From: Glycine soja
Taxonomy: Eukaryota; Streptophyta; Magnoliopsida; Fabales; Fabaceae
NCBI RefSeq assembly: GCF_004193775.1
Contig: NC_041011.1
Span: 43,593,167 to 43,657,166, forward strand
Reading direction: 5' to 3'
Length of the DNA stretch: 64,000 nt
Shown: one piece after another, positions 51,935-64,000 of the stretch
How positions within the stretch are numbered: position 1 is the first letter of the stretch
Layout: every line of letters starts with the position of its first letter
Made by a program: the position numbers and the translations under genes
Notes under the pieces: generated by a model
Told to the model about the DNA's origin: nothing
Databases searched by the model: none
The model's input: only the letters and a program-made list of their open reading frames with translations

Positions 51935-54900
51935 AACTCGTGTAAGTTTAGTGATAGTCTAGTTCATGTGATTCACAAGCTCTCAAGAAGCTCAACACAT
52001 AAAAAATATAGTTGATGTGCTAGTTGAATGTGATTCTTACTGCATTGATAACGATATGGTATCATGTTCTTTATTAAATTCCCTCAAAATGTACTCAAAT
52101 TCCTGACTAGACTATGGCCTCAATATGGGCATCTGGATATTGGAGGACACAAAAAAAGTATATATTATCATTTTAAAAAATATGCTGGTTGAAGATTACA
52201 TAACCAAAAGTAGCTGACTATTTTTCTTAACTAATTTATTTGTTGTGTGCCCTGAATTTATAAAGTGACATCATACGTGAAGCTAAATGTAATAGTTGAA
52301 TTTGATCACCTTTTTCACACTTCTCTTTAGTGTGAATATAGATGGCTGAAAACTATAGCTGACCCGAGTAAAATCTTGTCTCCCACTTATGTTGTCCCAT
52401 TGATTATTTTACTGGATCTAATTTGAATAAGGGGAAAAAACATCAGTGCATTGCCAAAATGATCCACAGCTGTTGAGATGTTTTATTAAATTTATTCAAG
52501 CACTTCAATTCCCACAGTCTTGCATTTCATTATTTGTAAGGAAATATAGCACTACTATTAGTTTTCTTGTTCCTAAAACTAATTCATCCAAAACAGTTAA
52601 CTTTTATTGAATGACCAGTGCAAAAGCACTTAAGAGCAATAATAGCTCACAGCATCAACGGATATTATATCATATAATAATTTATTTATAATAACCAATT
52701 TATATTATCCAAAATTCAGTATTTCTACCTACAAGAATGGACACAAGTAGCTAGTAACTTGACCCTTAAGTGTATGAGGTACAGTTGTTTGATCTTCAGA
52801 TGTATAAATAGAGCAATACATGTGTGGAGAGGGATTGTCTCTTAACTGATACTCTATTTTTTTTAAGGATTAGTCTCACGGTCACGGTTTTCGAATGTGA
52901 AAATAAAAAAAAGCAGTATTAATCCTTTCATTTTTTTAATGGGGGCATTCTCCTGAATTGTTTAATTGGAAATACTTATGCTGTGGACTGTATTATCATA
53001 TAAAAACACAAGACTAATTGTTATTCAATGATTTGTATACTTCTTATTTTCTTGATTGACTGCATTCTGTGTTAAATTTATTTTTACTATGAAGTCATAT
53101 TTGTTGTCAGTTATGCAGTTAGCCGATTAATTTTAATTATAATGCGTTAGTGGCAATTGAAACTTTGTAATAAGTTATAAGAAAGGGGTAGAAAATGAGG
53201 CTTCAATATATTTTGGCCAACTACCTACCTAGTTCATGTTCTCACCTTAATTAATGTTCAGTGGGAAAATAAAAAAAGTACGAAGGATAAAGCTTCCATA
53301 CATCTTGACCTACTACTTACCTAGTTCATGTTCTCACCTTAATGTTCAGTGAGAAAATTGAAAAATACGAAGAATGAAGATGAAAGGGTTTAACTTCGAA
53401 TTTTAATTTCATTCTCCAAGTACTTTGTGCAGCATTAAATAAAAAAGTATAGAAACATTGAAATTAATTCAAGATAATAATATTTTTTCTACTGTAAAAA
53501 AAAAAAGATAATTATATTTTTAGTTTATGATAATATATATGCAACGCTGAAAATAAGCCGCACAACCTATAAGGAACTTGCACATGCATGGCCTCTAAAA
53601 AAAGCCTAACCTTGGTTTCACCTGACTCATTTATTAAAAAAGTTATATCTAAAAAAATATAAGGCCTTAGGGTTTAAAAAAAACAGACCACTAAATCTAA
53701 TAGAACCACCAGCTTTAGATATAATGCATATATTATATATAATAATACAATCATTTATTAGTTAAAAAATAATATAAGAGTTTAATAGTTATATCACAAA
53801 AATAGCTTTTTATACAATCAACCACAAACTCATATGACACTAGTTACTGGTTAACTATCACTTGGACATAGTTAAAATTGAATAGTTAATTTTCTTAAAT
53901 TTAAAACATCTTCTCTATTAATTTGTATTTTAAAATTATCAGAAATTATTTCTTTATAATTTTGATATTATACTTTCATATCATTTTTCTTCTCACTTGG
54001 AACAAAGATTGATTCCAAATAGGAGTTACATTGCTGTATTTCATCCTTCCTATTATGTTTAGTGTTTTTATACGATACTCACAATTCCTCTCAATTTTTA
54101 ATTCAATACACAAATTAATGGATTTTGTTAGGTTGGTTATATGTTGTGTATTATCAATGATTTCCATAGAGGATGGTAAAATGATGTCTTGAGTGGTTAT
54201 ATATTTAGGACCCCTTTGAAAAAAATAGATGTATACCAAGTTTCATACAAATTACGTCTCAATATAATTACTTTCAAATTCATTGTAGTGATTTTTTCAT
54301 ACCTATTATGGTAGAATATTCATATAATATTTTTTCTAATTTTACACATGTAATATATGTTTCCTCTATTTCTCCAAGGAAAACTCATGTAGATAAAGAA
54401 AATCGTGATTAGTCATTTTTTATCGACAATATTAGTAATTAATATGTTATGTTAGTAGGAAGATTCAAACTTAATATCTTTTTTTCACTTCAATCATTGT
54501 ACTACTCCCATCAAACAACCTTATGACTCTTGTCACTTGTATATCTTATTCATTTTCAAGTTTTGTACATTAACATTTTTTTTCTTTTTATTAATTATTA
54601 AAAAAATTAAATTCAATATTAAAAGAAAAAAATGTAAGTGAAAGTTTTTGTCTCACATACGTTAATTGTTGGAAAAATATCCTACACATCAATATGAAAA
54701 GAAAATATTTGATGCACGAAGACATAATTTAATGTATTTTTCAATTATTTTTATAAAATAAAATTTATCTATATAGATTTTATCTTACAGAAATAATTAA
54801 AATTGATTTTTTCTTGTATTCCAAAAAAAATGTTTCAAATTAATAATAATTTTTTTTTTGTTCTAGGTGAGGGTGTTTCTCAACCTACTGAGTCAAATAC

Positions 54901-56202
54901 TAATTTTATTCACAGTGCGTGATTGTCACTAGTCCAAAAATATTTTGCACACGGTAAAAATCGAATACGAATTCTTCTGCTAAATAAATCATTTTTACTC
55001 ATATAAATCCAACGAAATCTTACATCACAAGTTAAATCTTTTGAGTTATATAAAGTTTATTTTGTAACATGTTCCATCTGAAGTTTGAATTAAAAATATT
55101 AAATTCTGATAAGTTTTAAACATCCCATAAATAAGGTTATAGTGCATTGAGCCAACTCCTATGGTAGTCAGCCTTCTATTTTTGAAGGCAGGCACATACT
55201 TGATACTTCTCATGCGCCTTGTCACATGTTAAAACTAATCTTTCATTCTAATCCAAACTTTAGGAATTACGTATTATCAAATATACTTTTGTACGTGTAA
55301 ATTTAAAATGCCTAAAAAAATCACTTTGGTTATGTTTTATTTATCCTTTTAGTACATGCTACATAAAGCTATATACTGCATTTTTTTTTCTTGTTTCATA
55401 GACTAGTAGAGGAAACTACAAGGTAACAAATTTGATCTTGCTATTTGAGGTATAAAGCTTTGTTAATTGTTAGACGACTAGTCTAATAGGAAATATAAGA
55501 GCCTCCGAAGTCGACACCAAAATCCTTAAATTCTCCATACATGAAGTAGTCCAGAAATATACCAACTGCAGCTAAAGTGCTTTCACAGAGGACATGCAAT
55601 ATAATAAGTAAAGAAAAAATCAATAAATATTTTGCCATTCTAGGAGCAATTATTATGCACCTCTATTATTTTTCCTTCTTGGCCCAGAACTTGGGCCCTA
55701 TTAACAGTCGGCAAGATTGTGGCTTCTACTGTTCCACTTTCTTTTATGAGTTATGTTTTCTTTGTCGTTGATGTGATTCTGAATTCCACTTCACATCATA
55801 GTGCCACATTTGTTTTGTTTCTACTAAAATAATATAACTCTTATTTAATGGTACGTGTTCCTTTCACCAAACTTGAGCATAAAGAATTAAAGATGCCACC
55901 AATTGCCTCTCGTGTTTCCTGAGCCACAAGTTCATGTAAACAAACGAATTGAGGAGCAAAGTGAAGACCTAAAAATGTCTCATTCCATGTATAATGTGTC
56001 CTATACTGTAATTTTGTTAAGGGGAATCTGAACCTTTATTGTGCAACACGTGACGTATGATTATATCATATATGCTTCAACTGTTGTAGGTGGCAATCCC
56101 TGTGGTGAGTGGCGACTAGCCAGAGAAAAGTATAATATTACTTTTTGAGGATGCCAAATGATAATGATCAATAATATTATTAATAGGGAACACAGGGTTC
56201 TT
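51935..56202. other. Long gene-poor region
   Basis: The first 1.5 kb is WAT1-type upstream flank shared with copies A and B, including a roughly 74-bp local duplication near 53212-53360 (CTACCTAGTTCATGTTCTCACC words). The remainder is AT-rich and holds no gene, RNA or transposon end that I can support. Confidence 0.45.
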
Positions 56203-56643
56203 TGGAGGCATGAAATTTCTCGGGGATTTAAAAAAACTATAATAATTAGTATAAGAAATTTTTGGAGCTAAGAAATTTTTGGAGCGAATAACCAAAAGGC
56301 CATGAGCATAAAATCAGCTAGATATTACGTTCTTCAAGGCAAATTCCTTCGTAATTATGCGATTCGTAATTAGGACTCACATCAAAGGACCGAAAATTCT
56401 TATGTGAAAATGATAACATGATAGTAGGAAGCGGAGGATTCAGTAGAGGACTAAAGTTTCTCATGGATTTTTTTTGAAAAAAAAGGTGTACTACTTGTTT
56501 TCATATAAGACATGAGCGAATAATCAAAAGGTCATACATCATATATAATATCAACTACATATTACTTTCTTCAAGGTAAATTCCTTCGTATATGCGATTC
56601 GTAACTAAGCTCACATCACATCTAAGACCGAAAAATTCTTTTG
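56203..56643. repeat. Diverged ~240-bp tandem duplication
   Basis: Segments at 56203-56402 and 56443-56643 share the order of AAATTTCTCGGGGATTT-like, GAGCGAATAACCAAAAGG-like, TTCTTCAAGGCAAATTCCTT and GCGATTCGTAA words. Clearly older than the other tandem repeats here. Non-coding. Confidence 0.7.
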
Positions 56644-57102
56644 TACGATGGGTTCAACAGGCAACAGCAAACATATCTCTGATTTACTTTTCTGAAATTA
56701 CGTAAATATTACAACTTCGGGTTAATTAGTGTTCTTTATGACTTTATCGAACCCAAAAAACTGTAAAATTTATAAAAACACAAGCCCTTTCTCTGTAATT
56801 GTAAACAAGCAAACATGCATTAGCAACCCAATTCCCTGTAAACATAAAGTTTTGACCTTCTAGTCACAGGATCAGGAAATCAGGATAACAGTTCGGTAGC
56901 CTAATTTCTTTGCAAGGCAAAATCATGTATATATTTTTACTTTTTACAATCTGCTACTGTCCCATTTCTGGTAGAAATGAAGGAATCGATTTAAATGTGT
57001 AAACCTCTACTCTACTTCCTTTCCTATTGACACTTTCTAAGAACTTTTCCAATAAGATGAACATGTGATAGATGAGAGAACTCGGGCGGAATGTAGAGAC
57101 TG

Positions 57103-60100
57103 CTACCCTGCAGCTAATAGCCAGAGCATAATTAGGGATGATATTGAAATCGGGAACCAGCTCAAGAACGCTAATGCTACTGAAATCAGGTACTTTTGGC
57201 ATTCCTCTCCAAAATGGCAGTGTCCCAGATCATTGAAGTACAAAACCGTGATGCCAGCCGAGGAAGACGCTGCGGCTAGAGATAGTGTTGCTGTTACCTG
57301 TGGACAGTGGTCAAGAAGACTTGTAATTGAAAGATTGTAACATCAGAACTTGTACTGTATGTAACAAACCAATGAATAACTAGTGAGTAAAGGTTAAGGC
57401 AGAGGCTAACCCAATCTCCAACTACAAAGAGGCTAACCAGTACGGCGTTGTGGAGGACCTTTTTTTTCACCAAGGCATATGCATCCAATAAAGCAAGCAC
57501 AAAACTCCAAATGACTTGTAAACCCATTGAAGCTATCAAGTAACTGTAATATAAAAGGAGGAGTCAGCAGCAAGTTATTCCACATTCAACATCCAAGGAA
57601 GCTAGTGGTGAACAAAACAAGTACATTTGCAGATCATCATATCAATAGTAAAACAGTTCATGACATACATGTTTTCATTAGGAAAAACACAAAGTGTTAG
57701 GATCCAATTGAAAGGTATGAGAATTGAGTCCCACATTCGAAGTATGAGATTCTAATGTGGAGTTTATGTGGTTTTGGACTCTCCAACTAGAGTGACTATT
57801 TCTTTTTTGTGGTGTGGTTTTCCCAAGGTTTTTATCAATTGATTAGTGTTTTTCACATGCCACCTGCATTAGGATCCAATTGCAAGGTATGGGACTTGAG
57901 TTCCACATTGGAAGTATAGGGTTCTAGTATGACCATGCTCTTCCAATTATGACAGCTAACTTCTATGGTGTTTTTCTCCGAAGGTTCTTATCAAAGAGCA
58001 TCAACATGAGGCAACACAATACTAAAAATCTGCAGTTATATCACACTTCACAGAGGTTTTACTGAAGACATTTTTTGGCCAACACCCTTCACAGAGGTTC
58101 TTATCAAAGAGCATCAACATGAAGCAAAACAATACTAAAAATCTGCAGTTATATCACACTTCACAGAGGTTTTACTGAAGACATCCCTTTTTGGCCTACA
58201 CCCTTCCCAGTCTCATTCTCATCTCCAAGCCTAGTTCCATACCCAGCTGAGCTGGGTTCATTTTTTATATTCAGAATTCCACTGTAAGTTCAGTCATCAT
58301 TTGCATGGAGAACCAAAGCTCATATAGTATTTCCAGTTTCATTACTTCAATTGTTAGCATCCAAGCATACACTTATAAACAACAAGAGCTTAAAATTTAA
58401 TGTCAACAAGATAAAGTCGAACTTTTTAAGTTGTAACTAATACCATGATCTAAAAGTAATATTCATAGGCTTTAAGGGGCATGATAAAGAGACCAATAAA
58501 GAAGGAATATCATGTGAATAATGAATCTGACTGAACTAAGATGCAATGCACCTAACGAGTAATATACTGAAACAAGAAACAATCACCTCATAGTAAATTG
58601 TTTCCCACAGTAAGTGTGAAAAAATCTTTAAGCTCACCTTGTGTGTCAAAATAATTTTAAAAAAATGTATTTGAAATTGAATGGTTAGTTGGTCCGTGAT
58701 CTTGTCCTAACAATTTGAAAATCAACAACCAGAATTGTGCATACAGCTGGTACGGATAGTTGGGAACTTGGGATGCTACCCAAAATGAGTAACACACAAG
58801 TATGACGATTTCAGAAGTATTATGCTGGTCAAGCAGTGAGAGCTTCTTGTCTGACCACTGAATTTGACAAAAATAGGTCCCAAGAAACACTATAAACTCT
58901 TCTTGGAGGGGTTGGGTAGTAGTGGTTTCATGGCAATAGTCAAACAATCAAAGGGCAACCCAGCACACGAGGCTCCCACCTAGTGCAGTCTAGGGTGGAT
59001 AAGCAAGCATAGCCTTAACCCTGCAAGCAGAAAGACTATTTCCAAGATTTGAAATAGTTACCTTCCAAGTTACAAGGCAGCAACCTTACCATTATGCCAA
59101 AAAACTCACCCTCCAATAGTCAAACAATCAATCTTTATTTTTATGTCCTTTTTTGTATAAACATGTGAGCCAGTAAATAGTAAAACATTGCAGTTTATTG
59201 CCAATACTGTGGAGAAATAACTAAAGATTAAGGAGCAACAGGTACAAAATTTCCACTTCTTGTTTACTACTGATTTAAGAATGAAAGATGTAGCACAGTG
59301 AATAATGTTTTGGAGGAATGTTTTCAAGAACTTTACGTCTAAGTTTCATCAAAATGTAAATAGGACCTAACTCACAAGAAGATGCTATTCTCATTCCCAT
59401 CATCCTCACAACCAAGAATAACCTTTCATTCCTTTCCTTTTGTAAGACATCCAGGTTCAGAAGCTCATTGTGTTAATCCAACAAATCAGACAGTTGTTAT
59501 TTAATACACCACTATATTATAAATTTGAGTCAACATTCTTGAAAGTAATTTGTCTGTACTCTCCTCCTCAGGTAGCCATGTATCTTTGCAATTTTGTTAT
59601 ACATGTCATATCAATATCTTTCCCTCCCTGGTTAGTCATTCAATCAAAGGGCATTTTAGTTTCCTTAATTTCTTTAAGCAATGCTTAAATTTCATCAATC
59701 AAATTAAATATAATGAGACATTTGTAAACCACTAGTAAAGGAATCTTCTATCAATTAAAACAAATTGAGATTTTTCAAAACTAAAAATAAATGCATGTAT
59801 TTTTATAGTTTACAATAAAAATAATCTTTTGACAATTAAATAATTTTTATTCTGAAATATATTTTGAATATTTTAACTGTATACGATTCACATCTATTGT
59901 ATGCAAAAGCAAGCTTCAAGGATAGGATATCAGAGTTCCCATTCCCAATTCCCAACAACAAGAATGACAAATTCCCCGAACACATTTCAGTCACGACTAA
60001 AACAAAATGCTAACTAAATTTGCTTGAAAGGCTAAATTGACTGGTATGCATAAATCAAAATATGAAAACGAATCAACAACAAACAGGTGCATAACATATA

Positions 60101-60340
60101 TATGACTAATGTGTTGTGTGTTTTGAGAATATGATCAGTACTACAACAAAATCACACCGAAAGAGATAAACGAATGAAGAAGTTCCAGAAAAGCAGAATC
60201 TTGAATTACCAAAAAGCTGTAAAGTTAAAGAAACTGGGAGTGGTAGCCATGGAAGCAATTGATCCAGCAGCAAAAACGAACTGTGATATCCTTAGAGCCA
60301 AACCAAGGACAGTGCCCGGTGTCCCTGGGAAATCCTTCAT
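57103..60340 (-). CDS. CASP-like protein of the CASPL5 type
   Basis: Three exons, 60340-60210, 57543-57411 and 57297-57103, join in frame to 152 aa, the usual size for this subgroup. The N-terminus has the conserved [10 protein letters not shown] segment. Four hydrophobic helices follow, with the [12 protein letters not shown] stretch, the [11 protein letters not shown] end of exon 2, and the [15 protein letters not shown] helix at the start of exon 3. The loop before the last helix carries paired cysteines (GHC..GEEC). CASP and CASP-like proteins are four-helix membrane scaffolds related to MARVEL proteins; true CASPs build the Casparian strip, while the CASPL5 role is poorly known. Intron 1 is about 2.7 kb and contains a SINE and a 113-bp duplication. 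The start is set by the family N-terminus. Confidence 0.9.
57700..57935. repeat. Diverged direct repeat in CASPL intron
   Basis: Two copies of a roughly 65-bp segment starting TTAGGATCCAATTG at about 57698 and 57870, followed by similar GAGTCCCACATT-like and GAAGTAT words. It lies in intron 1 of the CASP-like gene. Confidence 0.7.
57982..58209. repeat. 113-bp tandem duplication in CASPL intron
   Basis: Units begin AGGTTCTTATCAAAGAGCAT at 57982 and 58095, with few differences, for example GAGGCAACA versus GAAGCAAAA. A recent local duplication. Confidence 0.93.
58934..59131 (-). mobile_element. Au-type SINE with 18-bp target duplication
   Basis: The body, 58952-59113, reads on the minus strand like the plant Au SINE: a tRNA-like head (GGCATAATGGTAAGGTTGCTG, an A-box-like word), a TTCAAATCTTGGAAATAG B-box region, and a tail ending GGGTTGCCCT. 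It is flanked by identical CAATAGTCAAACAATCAA copies at 58934-58951 and 59114-59131. Inserted in intron 1 of the CASP-like gene, in the same orientation as that gene. Confidence 0.88.
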
Positions 60341-62635
60341 CTTTCTCTCCAAATCTTAGATTAGATTCTCAATGGCTAAGGATGAACACCCATCTTCGTA
60401 TTTGACCCAAAAAAAAAACAGTAGATGGAGACCCAGAAAGGAAAAGGGAAGAAATTTGAGGTGCTAAAGGGAAATTGAAATCTGGGGAAAGCAAGAACAG
60501 TGTGCGTCACGGGCAAAACAAGACAACGGAAATCAGGAAATTACGTTAGAGAAGCAAGTTAAGGTTGACATTAAATCGCAACAGTCAAAAGTGTGACCAA
60601 ACGAACTGGTTAACAGCCTCGGTTGCTTCTAATTGCATTGCTCTTTCTGACACAATGAAAGTGAACTCTCACCCACGCGTCCCCAATAGCGTGCAGCGTA
60701 TTCTACAAAAGTGTGTTTGTGGACCCACTACACGCCAATACCATGTCACCATTACATAGTACTATTTTCATTTCATACATTCTTTTGGAAATTGTCCATG
60801 GTCCATCCACAATTTTAGTATTCTCAACTTCCATGCCTCTATACGTCTTTCTAGTTTTTACTTAATTTTAAGTTATAGTTTCTTGAATTTTAGAAAGAAA
60901 ATAAATAAGTGTTGAGGTGTCATATACCTTGCGCTGACTTCTGGTTTAACCAACCCCACACTGAAAATGAAGTAAATAACTTCTTCACACAAAAGAATTC
61001 ATTTATCAGATTAGGATAAATAACTAAATATATAATTTTTATATGATGAGTTACCATATCAAAGTCAATTTTATAATATCAAATTATAATAAAAACAGAT
61101 TTTCAAATTAAAACAATCTAAGTCACTATATTCTATTGTGCTCCAGTGTATACAAACAAATTATAAGATATCTAAATCTCAAATAGTTTTTTGTTGTTGT
61201 TGTAAAAATAAAACTGAGTTTATTTCAGTTATTTAGCAGGAGCATTAAAATGCAGATGAGTAAATTCAGGAATGTTGATTTGCATAACTATTATTCAAGT
61301 CCAAGAAGACACCTTTGTTTGTTAGTGCAGTACAGAATTGAAATTAGGAATCAGTCTTCTTTGACTGTACATAATTCATGGATACCTTAAAACACAAGAA
61401 TAGCAGGCCCTTCTAGACTGTGACAAAATCCTCCTCTCACACCTCTATTTGACCATCTTAAGCAGCCACCCCCACCACCAAATCTTCAAGAGAAGTTCTA
61501 CATCACAAAAATAATCTACTTCACTTTCTGCTTTAGGATGTTTCACTAAAATTCAAGGGACACCTTTCTACTTATTCCCTACACAATGATTTTTAAATAT
61601 ATAAAAGTCAAGGGTAATCTTTCCCCTGCCAACATAACACTAGCAAAAATTGACCAATAGGATCCAATAACTAAGATTATTCAAGAAAAATCTAAATATT
61701 TTTTTAACCGTTTTTAAAAATTCAAATGATACAATATTTATTTTCCTTTTTGATTACAAGAATAGACAAAATTTATAACATAAAATGGGATAAGTGAGAA
61801 GACAAAATGAAAGGAGTGTGAGAGAGAAAAGGACTATTATCTATTAGGAGTTGGAGGTAATCCAAAATAGTCAAATATCCGTAGCTGAATAGTCAAATAC
61901 CTAGCATTGCAAGCAGAAGAAACTTCTAGAAAGTGAAGAGTAAAAATTTATATTACACGCTTAGCCAAAATCAAAAGACAAAGAATAAATGTTCCTAGTA
62001 CCACCTATATATTTTTAAAAGCAAGAACGGAACAAAAGCATGAATAAATGCATGGTCAAGCAGCCGTATTGTGCATTCTGTGCAAGATATTGATGGACTT
62101 GTATGTTGACAGAATGCTCATCTATATACCATTATACCTGGATTCCTAAAGTTCTTGATATAATTGAAAAACTATTCAATATGCTAAATGAGTTCAGGAT
62201 CAAAATATCTTGTGAAGCAGTTTTATGTTAAACAGTCACAACAAAATTCTTGGGAAGAAATAACTTGGTAAGCAATGAAGACATTGCTTGTCCCAATTTT
62301 CCCATTCTTTACCTGCATCACAAGAAAGAAATCATCCGATTACAATCTCAATTCAGATATATATATATTCTGAATTTAGATAATGTTGCTCCATCTCTTG
62401 TTCCATGGATTTTTTTGTTATACTCCATATATAAATATTCCCACACAGCTTTTACCTTTTCAATTTCATGACATGAATTTTCTCCATGTACATTTGAGGA
62501 AAAAAGAAATTCAACAAATCAAATTGCCTTTGCCATATTTTAGTCATCTTCCCTTGGCAAAGATATAAGATATAAGGTGAGGTTGCTGTCATGTTTGTTG
62601 TGTCAGGTGATAAAAAACTTCTTTTTGTGGTATGG
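60341..62635. other. Upstream region of the CASP-like gene and spacer
   Basis: The first few hundred bases are the likely promoter and leader of the CASP-like gene. The rest is AT-rich with no gene recognised. Confidence 0.45.
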
Positions 62636-63984
62636 TGTTACACATTCTCCGCGATGCTAATCGACAAGTGCATTGAGTCCACAAGTAATATATAAAACAG
62701 TAAGAATCGAGTATTGTATCCACTGGAAACTTGTTTCACTTAGAAAATGTATGTTCAATGAGCAAACATTTGTACACTATCAAAAGCAAAGTAAATATCA
62801 AGTTGGAGTTTTGTATGAAAACCTAGTTAATTATAAACTAAATATCTATGGTTTCAGAAGTAAAAACAGTCAAGTGAGAAAGCGTTGGGTTGTTCTACTG
62901 AATGTACCTTGATGTTGTTATATATTTTTTTCTATTTAATGTTATCTTAGTGTTCTTATGCTGAGAATTTACCCAAACTAAGATCCCTCGAGTGAATGAG
63001 TCAAACTCTCTTTAAACCTCGTCCTTGATCTCTCAACAAACTCAGCCTAAAAGAGTTGCATTAAGATTCCAACATAATAAGGACTAAATTACTGCACTCC
63101 ATTCCTAGACATATAGCTTTCTAGTTTGCTTTATCAAGTTCTAAGGCTTTAAAGCATTTTCCAATGCTAAAAATTCTAATTATACATACAAATGGATGAT
63201 CAAGCCACAAGCATGTAAAAATAAGCTTAGATAGAAGCAATGAACACATAAAAACAACATTAAATAGATAGTGAAAGAGTATTACATCAAAGGTTCAGTA
63301 GAACTCCTCAACCAAAAGATTTAGTCTTCCATTACAAGTAATGAACTTTCAAAACAAAGGACAGATTTTGAGGAAAGAAAATGACTAAGGATGGTTGAGG
63401 ATGTCTCCTTCAACCTCTAGAACCCTAATCTCACTCCTCTAACCTAGACTTTCTTGGTGGCTTTGTTTCTGTCGCTCTAGCTTCTCCCTTGGCTCTGTTT
63501 TTCGACCCCTCTTTTAGTTTTCGCCAACTTCAGTGTTTTAAAGACTCCTTGACGTTTTAGATTCTGAAGGCTCGCTTAGCGAGATCGGCTCGTTAGGCGA
63601 GAGTAAGTGAATTCTGACTTAACCAGCTGGGTGCTAGAAGAAACAAACAACTTGTTGAGCGATCTTGCGGCGTGCTGGGCGAGCACATCTCTGACTGATC
63701 ATCTTCTAGGGTTTCCCAACACGCTAAACAAGCTGCAAGTCTCGCTTAGTGGATGTCACTCGCTAAGCATATATGCCTCGCTTAGCGAGATATCAGCTTC
63801 TTGAACCTTCTCTTTTTTTAGCCTAAAACTGAAATGGTTTTAACATTAATTCACAAAATGGGAGTATCTACTATATAAAAATATGTATAATTCCTACAAA
63901 AAGAATCATAAATTGAAGAAAAGAAACTAATTTCATGTAATTATTCAATACAAAAGTTAATCGTAAATAACCACTAACATATGA
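62631..63984 (-). mobile_element. Second solo LTR of the same family, inverted
   Basis: 62636-63979, 1344 bp, with TGTTA...TAACA ends. The flanks are TATGG and TATGA, a 5-bp target duplication with one change. It aligns along its length with the reverse complement of 32181-33519, including the CGCTTAGCGAG-rich block (about 63570-63790) and the CCCTAGAAGATGATCAGTCAG stretch. No internal region. Confidence 0.83.
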
Positions 63985-64000
63985 CAACATCAAGCATTAA

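Overview
This is nuclear DNA from a plant, most likely a legume of the soybean (Glycine) type. The sequence shows plant-type introns, AT-rich intergenic DNA, a nodulin-MtN21/WAT1 gene cluster, an ATL RING ligase, a CASP-like gene and several classes of plant transposon. The genus is an inference; no organelle or bacterial signature is present.

Layout. 0-7 kb: one intronless ATL-type RING-H2 gene (2993-4096, +) in gene-poor DNA. 7-14.4 kb: a CpG-rich patch, a 137-bp direct repeat, a broken adenylate kinase 6 gene (9229-10638, -) and, divergent from it, an apparently complete four-exon gene for the mitochondrial electron transfer flavoprotein beta subunit (11184-14309, +). 15.5-27 kb and 49.5-52 kb: three related WAT1/nodulin-MtN21 transporter genes, all on the minus strand. 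The first is a pseudogene; the other two are open through seven exons (346 and 354 aa). A young Ty1/copia retrotransposon (19048-24439) with a 1327-aa gag-pol reading frame sits between the first and second WAT1 copies. 30-37 kb: a lone WUS-box exon, a 1.3-kb solo LTR with a perfect 5-bp target duplication, and a decayed LINE.

37388-48232 is the most interesting region: a 10.8-kb Mutator-like element (MULE) with matching terminal inverted repeats and a perfect 9-bp target duplication. It carries three apparently intact genes. Two point rightward: an 879-aa MULE transposase fused to an OTU-type cysteine protease domain, and a 273-aa protein built from two copies of one uncharacterised module. 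One points leftward: a 603-aa plant mobile domain (MAIN-like) protein. Both ends carry dense arrays of the palindrome TTCCGGAA, and a 191-bp tandem repeat separates the convergent genes. The layout suggests an autonomous transposon with a built-in deubiquitinase-like module.

52-64 kb: gene-poor DNA, then a three-exon CASP-like gene (57103-60340, -) whose long first intron contains an Au-type SINE with an 18-bp target duplication, and at the right edge a second solo LTR of the same family in the opposite orientation.

Two further points stand out. The copia element lacks the usual initiator-Met tRNA primer site and has instead a 16-nt stretch complementary to its own LTR. The ETF-beta gene has a CAGTAG tandem splice acceptor at which use of the first AG would place a stop codon. 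All exon models and gene names come from reading the sequence and recalling protein families; no database search was run.
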